From Fragilaria radians (lineage: Eukaryota; Bacillariophyta; Fragilariophyceae; Fragilariales; Fragilariaceae), in contig CAAAJI010000008.1 of the NCBI GenBank assembly GCA_900642245.1, positions 60,528 through 124,527 of the forward strand: 64,000 nucleotides of DNA, read 5' to 3'. The notes under the pieces were generated by a model, which was given only the letters and a program-made list of their open reading frames with translations, was not told the origin of the DNA and made no database searches. Positions 1 through 8,876 of this stretch are shown piece by piece. How positions within the stretch are numbered: the stretch's first letter is position 1; each line of letters opens with the position of its first letter. The position numbers and the translations under genes are program-made.

Positions 1-1064
1 AACTAGCTTAAATTTATTTCAAAAGGATTCATAGAAATGTAAGCACTTTTGATCCAACATAGTTTCGAATTATATTAATGGGATAAAAGTTATTTGAGAT
101 TGTGTTTAGTTACTATACTATGTATTTTGTTTCAAACATCATACACAGTAGTTGGCCATATGCCATATGATATCCTCTTTTCTATCCTTCTAGTATGCCA
201 CGAGAGCTATCAGATCCATTTCAGAGGAGAGGGTAGGTGATTTGCCTATTCAGGTATATTTGAAAATTTAATGATTTTTTAGACATATCATAGCAAATAA
301 CTGACATTCCTCAACAAGAAATTCTTACTTTTAATTGTCATTTTGATTTTCATTTTCGTATCTCTCATTAACTCTATCTTCATTTTCTAGTAAGGCTTAT
401 GTGCTTTTCTGATGAATGCTCTTGTTACTCATTGCGACAAGTTTTGTAAAATCTATTTTGTGTTTTCATTTTCATATCTAGGTAAGAATTGTAAATACAG
501 TATTGCAAAAAACTGTTTTGTAGTGCCTTCGCTAATTAACATTTTCAGTACGCATTTCTCGTCATTTTTTGAATCATGGTACAAACATTAATCTATCCGT
601 TAAGGGTGGCATTCTTGAATAGCGGATCGGAGATTGTATAAATAAGATTAAACAGACATGTGGAATCTAAAATTCTAACGGCAAAATTGATTGAATAGGA
701 AGAAAAAGAGAAAATTTTCAACGACTATTGTCAACAGCACAGCTTCTACCAAAATTGTTGATTCTAGCGACACCCCAACGACTCGATAGCATCTTCCGGT
801 GTGTTACGTCAGGCGCTGGATAATCTAACACACACAACCTTCCCAACTCCCAACTCGATTTCGTGATCTCTTGGTCTTGTATAGAATCCGTGACGACAAC
901 GGGTTTGGAGTTGCTTGTGCAAAAGCAGGGAGGCACGTTCTCGATTGCACTGTAATATCTGATAATTGCCTGGAGTCCGATCAGGTCTTCATACATTGCG
1001 CACCTCTGCCTTCGCCTCATACTAACTTAGATACATACATTGCAGCATCATTAACAAGTAGAAG
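1..1064. other. Intergenic DNA
   Basis: AT-rich, with stops in all frames. Short open stretches at 718-1101 have no recognisable domain. The last few hundred bases presumably hold the promoter and 5' leader of the WW-domain gene. No RNA gene or repeat was recognised. Confidence 0.6.
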
Positions 1065-3996
1065 ATGGGAAATCATAATTCCGCATCTAAAGACGATTTA
1101 AGTGAGGACATGTCAAGATCAAGGGAGAAATCCAAACAATCAGGACGTCATTCATTACCAAACAAACGCAATCCGCAGCGAAGAACTTTTCCAGGATCAG
1201 CAATTCTAGATAGCACTGTGATGCTATGCGGTGTCGATACAACTAACAATTCCGTTGATCAATGGTGTGCTGTAACGCCTACCAACGAAGACGAAGAAAG
1301 AATTAACTCTACTTTCCAATTTGATGGTGATCGCAAGAGTCAAAATCCTGACACAAAACAGAATGCTTCCGCTCTCTTTGCACGAGCTCTTGTCAACGAA
1401 GTTACAAACAATCCAAATACTATGTCACCAGCCAAAATGACTGAGAGGGAGAAACGGCTTCTTAAAGCTCAGCAGGCGGCAATGAAACCGTCCAAGGGCT
1501 CATCTTCCAAAGCAGTCGGAGCTCCTGGAGGAATAGGAAAGCCCTCTCTATTTGGGAGCTTAGCCCACGCGTTCGGTGGAGGCTACGCGTCTTCTACTAA
1601 TCTTGACAACCGGAATTCGGATGACTACGACAGCAGCGTCCAAGCAGATTCAGCGTCGGGTAGTAAATCAAACGTCAAAAGTCACAAGAATTCTTCTCAA
1701 ATTCCCCCCACACTTACGAAAAAGACAGTGGAACCTCCCAACAGTATGAGCGAGAATAGAGCTCAAGCTGTTGTTGCTCATGCTGTTGAGCCTATGCTTT
1801 CCAAGCATAGAATCACAGTCGGATTATCCCTTAGTCGACGTCACTCTTCCGTTGGGCATCCAGATACCGTCACAAGACAGACTGTCTTTGACTTTAACGA
1901 ATTGCAAGATCGTGAGTACAAATTCGTTTCATCAACAGATGCAACAGGATGGAGAGCTGGCGGTGGAGAAAGAGGTGGAAGGACGTCACAACCAAGTCCA
2001 ATAGAGTTTGACGAAGAATCTGACCACAACCAACATCAAAATTCCACCAAGAAACAACCGCAAATACAGCAAACTTATAAGGTTGCAGCTCCTGACACAG
2101 TTCATATACCCATCATTCACATTGATGCTGAATCTCCGGAGGCAATCGATTCTATTATTTCGGCATTGGCCAGAGGCGAGGTATTCATTCCTCACATGGC
2201 TGTTCTGCCAGAAGCTCTTTCAGTCAATGGCGTTTCACCACCCGATTTGGTTGTTCGCTTTGGTTGTGAAAGAAATGAAGACTCCCCACCTGACGAATGG
2301 CCGAATTGGTGCCTCGAGTTTATGCACAATCAACTTTACGAATATTTTCACTCCATGGGCGCTCGATGGATGAAACGTCCCTTCCAGATTACACTTGCAA
2401 AGAAAGTCCGATGGAAAACTGTCAAGCACATGAATCGTTACTTTGCACACGCCGAGCGAGTCTTGGATGCTTGGAGAGAAAAAGGTCCACAATATCTAGA
2501 TCCGCAATTGAGTTATATTGAGGGTGGAGCAACACCGGAAGAAGTTGCAAGACCTCATGGAATTTACCTTTTCCGAAATGGAGTACCAACGAATTACTTT
2601 GCTCCGAACTTTGACCCACCTTACACAACAAAAATGACTCGATCACTTCTTACCAATGTCCTAGACAAGTCATGGGATAAGAAACGTCGAGAGTGGACAA
2701 GCGAACCAGTGCCCAGATTAGTCACCCCATCATCTCTTGTTGGAGCCTTGTGTGGATACTCTGATGGTACACAAGGCGGCTTCTTGGCAACCCAAGTAAC
2801 GCAACAGGGCGCTGTTCAAAACACCATGATTGATACAGCTGCTTTGACACTTGAAGATGATTCGCGAATTGAAGAAGACCCATCGGTTATTTCAACCTTA
2901 CTTTCTCATAAGCAACTAGAAAGTCATTCGCCTGTACCAACACCTAAGGATGCCCCATTTCAATTGCATCCTAAGGATTCGAGCCCTGCGCAGACGTCCG
3001 GATACTTGGCTTTTGTATCATCGGGCGACACGGATCAGAATTCGCAACTTAATACCTCGAATAACAAACGGAAGACTGATCTTCAAATACCATTGGAAAA
3101 TTCTGCATCGGGGTCATCCACACGGAACTTATTATCGGAAATGAAAGTCTCCTCCAACGAACAACAATATCGAGACACAGTTTCTGATGTTGCAACTTCA
3201 TCCGTGACAGTGTCTCGCGGGAATACAACTTCTCAACTAATACGAAGAGCTGGAGCCAAAGTAAGTCATATCTTTGCTTTCAAAACTCTGACAAAAATTC
3301 ACTTTTCTCTAGAACTGAGTCTTTAACCGCTGCTTTCTTCTCTTGCTTTATTTCCTCACCATTCAAAAGACTGGAAAATCAATTGAACAGGTACCAATTA
3401 TCAGAGAACAAGAGACAGAAGCAGCAGGAGAGCAGGAAAGGAAAGAAAGCGTTAAAGGTTCATCACTTACCGTTATGACAAGAAAGGCTCCCACCTCCGA
3501 GGAGAAGAAGAATGAGTCTTTCGTCCCTCGTTACTCGCTGCAAACTTCATCAACAGATACTCAATCAGTACATCGCAGCGATTCCAATATCTCACTAGAG
3601 TACAGTTTAGATTCATCTATGCTGGGAGGAGGCGATTCTCAAACGACAAGTCCTTACTTTCATAACAACGAAACTGCGGGATCTATCGCAACCAGCACTT
3701 CATCGAGAAGAGCCATGGTTCGGAAAAAGAGAGCATCGCGAAAAGGATTGCTTTCAAAAACTACAGAAGATGAGCCATCAGAAACTGAAGGATCTATTTT
3801 ATCCAATGAAACAAGCGCAACTGAGCCTCCTCCGCCTTCTGATCAAGAGTTATTTGCGTTAGGCTGGGCGAAGGCTCTGGATCCGAAAAGCGGAGCGTAC
3901 TACTACTTTACCTTGGATAGAAGCAAAATAGTTTGGGATAATCCTTTACTGGAGCCAAGTGTCTTTTCTGGCAGCACGGCAAGTACTTATCAATGA
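1065..3996 (+). CDS. WW-domain protein, diatom-type, two exons
   Basis: Exon 1 is 1065-3260 (732 codons). It ends at a GTAAGT donor, and the frame is phase 0. Exon 2 probably starts at 3391 after a CAG acceptor; an AAAAG acceptor at 3369 is also in phase. This gives about 933 residues. The start MGNHNSAS fits an N-myristoylation signal (Gly2, Ser6), so membrane attachment is possible. Residues about 1-330 are low-complexity and Ser/Asn-rich. A globular block at about 395-560 (Trp-rich, PPDEWPNW to WTSEPVPR) looks conserved, but I do not recognise it. The C-terminus carries a WW domain: GWAKALDPKSGAYYY, then VWDNP, with both signature Trp and the terminal Pro. WW domains bind Pro-rich ligands, so an adaptor or scaffold role is inferred. 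The partner is unknown. Confidence 0.8.
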
Positions 3997-4055
3997 GTGG
4001 TGTGATGAAAATTTTGGAATTATAGTTAAAGTAAATTATTCGGTGTTTTCGTTTG

Positions 4056-5288
4056 TTACACTTCTGTATGAGATTCAATATCAAAATCCAAGGGCGAATC
4101 TTTTTCATATTCAATATCTGGATTATTCTTGTTTGGAGTTCTATAGGTTGAAATAGCTACTTGATCGTTACCAGATAGAGTGCTGCCATGGAAATCATCA
4201 TAGTCTTTTGTGGGTGTATAATATCTGGATGGAGAATTGTCAAATGACGGTCTAGGTGAATCCATAGGCAGATAATTTTCCTTTTTGTTCTGCTCATGCT
4301 CATTCAATAGGGCTTCTTCGTCATCTTTAAGTGAATCCGAAACTTCCTTCGGCATGCATTCTCGAATAAATGTTGCCAATGCGCTTGTCGAATCATCCAA
4401 TGGCACCAAATGTTCTTCCGATAGCTCCGTGACATGAGATGACGTTTCCAGTGGCAACGCCTCATCGAGAGACCAAGGAGATAGAAGCATACTTTCAGTC
4501 ATAGTCGAGACTCGAGACATGACATCCAAAGCAACGATATCCCGTTGTCTCGAATCAGACTTTATTTCGCCCCTAGTGGTTGTCGTTGTAACCCAATATC
4601 CACTATCCGAACCGGCACTTGTATCACCCTCCGTAGTCGGTTGTGGTTCCATCATTCCTCGGTTCGGAGTCCACATACGTTTATTCTTACTTGTCGTCTT
4701 TCGGGGTGTCCTTGTTGCAGAATTAGTAGTTGTTGGCAACACGTGACGTGGTGATGACATGGAATTTTTTTCTTGGTATTTCTTTTGTAACATCAGTTGG
4801 GGATCCTCCGATAAGTCTTTTCCTTGTTTACCTTGCCAACGTTCTCGTAAATCATACATAAATAAAAAGATGGCAAAAACAATTAAAATACAAGCCAAAC
4901 CAACAACAATAATAGCAGGAAGGATAATAGTATTCGTTTCCGTTGTACCCATAGTCGATGGAAGTGGGGGTAATATCTGTTCTATCAAGGCAATAGGTGC
5001 CACTGTAGGAAATGTACCATTCCGTTCATCCATGATACCCTCTTGTGTCAACCGACGCCGAGATGAAAAGAATGACATCCTCGTTGTTGTTGTAAAAAGG
5101 GGTGTACTCGTAGACATTTCCAATGCTGTTGTTGTTGCAGCAGCCGCTGCCACAGATGGTGCCAAGGATACAATAATCATCCATGCAGAACCCAGGGCAC
5201 ATAAAAATCCAAAAAATGCCAAAAGAACCATACTTTTTTCTTGACGACTAAATTGATGGCAAAGAAGGTGATGTATATAAAATTCCAT
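4056..5288 (-). CDS. Predicted single-pass membrane protein with signal peptide
   Basis: This is a single-exon 410-residue protein that I do not recognise. Its N-terminus has a hydrophobic segment (about residues 20-50, AFFGFLCALGSAWMIIVSLA) that looks like a signal peptide; Met20 (5231) is an alternative start that would give a more typical one. A Ser/Thr-rich lumenal stretch follows, with an NGT glycosylation sequon. A strong transmembrane helix lies at about 121-146 (ILPAIIVVGLACILIVFAIF), followed by a basic stop-transfer DLRERWQGKQ. The remaining 260 residues are a polar, acidic, probably cytoplasmic tail. The topology suggests a type I membrane protein. It is divergent from the FabI gene and tail-to-tail with the WW gene, only 59 bp from its stop. 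Confidence 0.65.
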   Translation of the reverse strand: MEFYIHHLLCHQFSRQEKSMVLLAFFGFLCALGSAWMIIVSLAPSVAAAAATTTALEMSTSTPLFTTTTRMSFFSSRRRLTQEGIMDERNGTFPTVAPIALIEQILPPLPSTMGTTETNTIILPAIIVVGLACILIVFAIFLFMYDLRERWQGKQGKDLSEDPQLMLQKKYQEKNSMSSPRHVLPTTTNSATRTPRKTTSKNKRMWTPNRGMMEPQPTTEGDTSAGSDSGYWVTTTTTRGEIKSDSRQRDIVALDVMSRVSTMTESMLLSPWSLDEALPLETSSHVTELSEEHLVPLDDSTSALATFIRECMPKEVSDSLKDDEEALLNEHEQNKKENYLPMDSPRPSFDNSPSRYYTPTKDYDDFHGSTLSGNDQVAISTYRTPNKNNPDIEYEKDSPLDFDIESHTEV

Positions 5289-5706
5289 TTGTTTGATCGG
5301 TAACCTAAGATGCGTATCGTTACTCTTGTTTCTACGTTGCTGCTTTGGTAACTTTTATATTTTATGAGCAACTATCCGAAACTCCAAATATAATTTTGGA
5401 GAGAGTCAGTTCTCATACGTTGACATTGTTGTGAGTTGTTGTTGATGGTAGGACTTTTAATTTGTGTGGATTGGTATTTTGTGACGTCTAAATAGAGACA
5501 GAGTAGACTTTGTCTTGCATGTGTGATTGTGAATATCAATATCTTGCTTCCAATCCATCAAACTACGACATAGCAATTGAGTCGTTCGAATTGGAGTTGT
5601 CAGTGATTGTGTTTTCATTTTCGAACAAAACTCAAAACCCTATCCATCTCCATGATTTAGGTAGGAACTGGAATAACAAGTTCGTTCGACAAAAGTATTC
5701 CCTCTC
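5289..5706. other. Divergent intergenic / bidirectional promoter region
   Basis: This 418-bp gap separates the membrane-protein gene (minus) from the FabI gene (plus). It contains a small open stretch (5510-5710) with no presequence character. No plastid signal peptide is encoded here in any frame that could be spliced to the FabI start. Confidence 0.5.
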
Positions 5707-6507
5707 ATGAGTAAAACAGTTCTTATTTTGGGTGTGGCGAATCATCGTTCGATTGCATGGGCATGTGTTCAATCATTTCTGGAACGTCAATATCGAGTGG
5801 TATTTACATATCAGAATCAACGATTCGCCAAGACTTCTCAAGATTTGATATTGAACTCGGGGTATGAATCACAAGTACTGTTCGCTTTACCCTGTGATGT
5901 TCAAAACAATGAATTGCCCATACTATTCCAAGATAGACTTCCTGAACTATTGGGTGATACTCTAAAATTAGATGCTATCATACATTCCATCGCCTATGCT
6001 CCATCGGACGCAATGAAGGGAGGTTCGTTGATGACGACATCGCGACAAGCATTTCTTCAGGCTCATGAAATTTCAGCCTACTCATTCCTTGAAACTGCAC
6101 AATGTGCTCTTCCACTTTTGATACCAGGAATATCGTCCTTGACGACATTGTCCTATCTGGGTGCAGTCCGTGCCGTACCGAATTACAATGTTATGGGGCC
6201 TGCCAAGGCAAGTTTAGAGGCATTGGTTCGTGGTATAGCGTTAGAGTTACCACAGTATCGAATCAATGCTGTGAGTGCTGGACCGATTGCTACATTAGCA
6301 TCAAGGGGGATATCCAACTTTTCAACGTTGTTGCATCAAGTTCCTCAGCAGGCACCTCTCCAACGGAACGTCACAGTACAGGAAGTTGCCAACACTGTAC
6401 GGTATGTAGCAACCGAAGCCACTGGAATGACAGCACAGACCATCTACATTGATGCTGGTTTTCATACTGCCGTGGGTGGGATATCTTCCACAACTTCTTC
6501 CTCCTAA
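5707..6507 (+). CDS. fabI: Enoyl-[acyl-carrier-protein] reductase, FabI type
   Basis: This single-exon, 266-residue NAD(P)H-dependent enoyl-ACP reductase belongs to the short-chain dehydrogenase superfamily. Such enzymes reduce the trans-2-enoyl-ACP in each type II fatty-acid elongation cycle. Family marks are the nucleotide-binding GVANHRSIAWA (residues 9-19), VVFTYQNQR, CDV (63-65), IHSIAYAP (92-99), and the catalytic pair Tyr150 and Tyr160 with Lys167 in YLGAVRAVPNYNVMGPAKAS. NAVSAGPIATLA follows, and the C-terminal IYIDAGF matches the family's VDGGF. Length equals that of bacterial FabI (about 260). The protein begins directly at the Rossmann fold, with no signal or transit peptide. An in-frame TAA at 5674 closes the frame upstream. 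Algal ENR usually acts in the plastid, so either a separate upstream exon is missed or this copy works elsewhere. The Ser-rich tail (SSTTSSS) is unusual. Confidence 0.9.
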   Translation: MSKTVLILGVANHRSIAWACVQSFLERQYRVVFTYQNQRFAKTSQDLILNSGYESQVLFALPCDVQNNELPILFQDRLPELLGDTLKLDAIIHSIAYAPSDAMKGGSLMTTSRQAFLQAHEISAYSFLETAQCALPLLIPGISSLTTLSYLGAVRAVPNYNVMGPAKASLEALVRGIALELPQYRINAVSAGPIATLASRGISNFSTLLHQVPQQAPLQRNVTVQEVANTVRYVATEATGMTAQTIYIDAGFHTAVGGISSTTSSS

Positions 6508-7372
6508 TTCTGCCCACTACAATGTCTCTATCTGGCTTTTGATACAATAATCATGACAAATGGCCACACTTGACTCTTTGTTCTTGCTCCTCAGCTGGAA
6601 ACATCAAGAAGGAAGGGGTCATTCCTCTATGAACATACTATGAATTGCTTTTTACAGTTGGCTCTCATGTCTTACAGAGTTGATTTTTGCTTTAAAACAA
6701 AGATTTGTGAATTGTATCGTAAAGTTCAATTTTGACGAGTTACAAGAACAAAGCAAAGCAATAGCAATCAGTGAATTCAAGCTTACCTTGTCTAGTTACC
6801 CCTTTTAGCTACCTGTGATATATTGGATAGAGTCTTGGTTGAAAAATTCATCAATAAATTAACGAATACACAAAAGTCTGCTCGATGTAAACAAAAGTCT
6901 ATCCATCACTGAATAATGTCTCAAACATCATAGTCTAAAGTGTATACTTGAAGTACAAAGCCGGATGGGATGTAGTGAAGAACTCAAAGTTAGTAAATAT
7001 TCTGGATAATATTCATCCCATTTTGTTACTTATGAGCAAAGTTTGTATGCGAAATTTAAAGTCAAAATTCCACTCTTTCATCGTAACAATACGTACATGA
7101 TGGATCTTCAACATCCAGCAGGCATGTTTCATTCATACAAAAAATTCATTCATTGATCGCATCTTAGAGGCGTGATTAACAACACCATATCTGTGTCTAT
7201 TAGCTATTCTAGAATGTGCCTTGATAGAATCCGAAGTGTATTTTATTTTATTTTATTTATTGCACTTTATTTTCAAAGGCTTACTTACCTGGTAAGGCTT
7301 GATTCGATCAATTGTTAATGCATCATTCTAGAAACAATTATGCGTGCAGTTTTGATCTCGTGTTGGATTACG
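6508..7372. other. Intergenic DNA with a short pentanucleotide run
   Basis: No coding signal was seen. A short TTTTA microsatellite lies at about 7237-7260. The region separates the 3' ends of the FabI gene and the amine oxidase gene, so it should contain both 3' UTRs. Confidence 0.5.
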
Positions 7373-8575
7373 CTATTTTTCTGCTACGTGGTTGAATGGT
7401 TCTGGAAACTTACAGTCAGTGCCAAGTTTGTTAAAAACTCCTCCGAGGACACGGCATGCAGCTGTCTGTCCTGAAAGAGCGGCTGATGGTACAGTGCTGG
7501 ACCACTCGTCATGAGGAATAGCTTCACCAGCAAAGTATACTTGTTTGTTTCCCAATGGCATTAATAACGTCCAAAGGTCCCGACGGTACTGTGATGTGTC
7601 ATATTTCATTATCGACCAACCTCCTAAAATATATGGTTCCTGAGTCCAATCTTTGAATATATGACTAACATAATTCGCTCTGCAGGCACCACCGAAAACC
7701 TTATCCATGTGATCAATAACTATTGACAATATCTCATCATCTTCGAGTCCGGCAAAGTCATCCAAGTACCTGTCTGTAACGAGGATTCCCAGAATGTTAC
7801 TAGAGGATCCTTGTTTGTAAGAAGCATCCCATAATAAAATCTCTCCATTTTTTTCTCCATAGAATGGAGGATAAATCTCAAATGATTTTCCAGCCTCGTA
7901 AAATCTGTTGGAAAACTTGATGAATCCTTTCAAAACTCTTCGAAACTTGAACTTTTTCAAGATTTTCTTGAAGCTTAGAGGTAGAGGAGGCCTGAATGAG
8001 ATGACATCTGATCGAAGAACCTGGACTGATGCAGTCACTATGGTATTTTTGGCCTTGAGCTTAACGCCATTGATGCATTCAACGTAAACATTTTTACTGT
8101 TCGAATAGTCAATGAGATTGACGGGACATTCATACATTATCACGTTCTTAACAGTTGGGTATATATAAGTATGAAAAAAGTCATACCAAGATGAGTCGAC
8201 AAATATTTCATCCAACTCTTTTCCATTGTCATCGCCAACCGCGGGCGATTCGAATCTCTTGCCGTCTTCGAAGAAAACAAAAGGCTTATCGTCGACTGCA
8301 GTCTTGGTAATAATATCAACCTTCCGATTATTCACAATTGATTTTAAGACCTTTGCATTGGGGTGACCATCGCCATTCTCATGAATCCATCCTGCTCCAA
8401 TGTCCAAAGGGAAGCCTGCAAAGCTATTATCTATTTTTCGGACACGTCCACCCCAAACGGACGATGCTTCAAGAATTCGAACACTTTGGCCACGACGTAT
8501 CAGTTCGTAAGCCGCTGTGATACCAGCAGCTCCTGCACCAATAATCACGGTATCGTAAACTTCCAAATCGGACAT
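7373..8575 (-). CDS. FAD-dependent amine oxidase (polyamine oxidase / LSD1-like family)
   Basis: The start is taken at the ATG at 8575, which places the Rossmann motif at the very N-terminus; upstream codons to 8626 lack an ATG. The protein is about 400 residues. VIIGAGAAGITAAYEL is the FAD ADP-binding GxGxxG. RILEASSVWGGRV is the second dinucleotide motif (E-A-x(3)-GGR). FPLDIGAGWIHE matches the amine-oxidase GAxWIHG block. The C-terminal VYFAGEA and SAALSGQTAA are the flavin-closing motif. Such enzymes oxidise polyamines or other amines, releasing H2O2. The length is shorter than typical polyamine oxidases (about 470-500), with a thin central substrate domain around residues 120-160. A piggyBac-like element sits 144 bp upstream of the start, within the likely promoter. 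Confidence 0.8.
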   Translation of the reverse strand: MSDLEVYDTVIIGAGAAGITAAYELIRRGQSVRILEASSVWGGRVRKIDNSFAGFPLDIGAGWIHENGDGHPNAKVLKSIVNNRKVDIITKTAVDDKPFVFFEDGKRFESPAVGDDNGKELDEIFVDSSWYDFFHTYIYPTVKNVIMYECPVNLIDYSNSKNVYVECINGVKLKAKNTIVTASVQVLRSDVISFRPPLPLSFKKILKKFKFRRVLKGFIKFSNRFYEAGKSFEIYPPFYGEKNGEILLWDASYKQGSSSNILGILVTDRYLDDFAGLEDDEILSIVIDHMDKVFGGACRANYVSHIFKDWTQEPYILGGWSIMKYDTSQYRRDLWTLLMPLGNKQVYFAGEAIPHDEWSSTVPSAALSGQTAACRVLGGVFNKLGTDCKFPEPFNHVAEK

Positions 8576-8718
8576 GATTGAAGAAACAATCCCTTTTGTG
8601 AGACGTGTAATCGACCAGTAGAACAAGAAAGACTAAAAAAATTTATTAGACACTGTTCTTTGTGGGTCGTGGTAACTCTTATCCCAAGACGAGAAGAAAA
8701 TAAGGGCTTACATGAATC

Positions 8719-8722
8719 TTAA
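8719..8722. repeat. TTAA target-site duplication, left
   Basis: TTAA directly precedes the element's terminal CCCTTCT. It pairs with the TTAA at 11472-11475. Confidence 0.85.
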
Positions 8723-8767
8723 CCCTTCTGCCTCTACACCGTTATCGGATATATAAGTCCGATTAGG
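8723..8767 (+). repeat. Left terminal inverted repeat of the piggyBac-like element
   Basis: CCCTTCTGCCTCTACACC is followed by the palindromic TCGGATATATAAGTCCGA. It matches the reverse complement of 11427-11471 with a handful of substitutions and one small length difference. Confidence 0.8.
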
Positions 8768-8876
8768 GAAGACTCTGATTGGCTTAAAATAAAGAAATAC
8801 CACTTTGGGGTTAATCTTATTGGCTATTGAAAGGACTGGACCGTATAGGACATATACGTCCGATAAGTAGAATTGG

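Noticed and set aside
718..1101. Two short frames before the WW gene
   Set aside because: They overlap each other on opposite strands and show no domain or family resemblance.
3261..3312. 52-bp intron ending at CTCTAG in the WW gene
   Set aside because: The downstream frame would hit TGA immediately; later acceptors at 3369 or 3390 keep the frame.
5510..5710. Upstream frame as plastid presequence of FabI
   Set aside because: No hydrophobic signal peptide, no ASAF motif, and no intron of sensible size would join it in phase.
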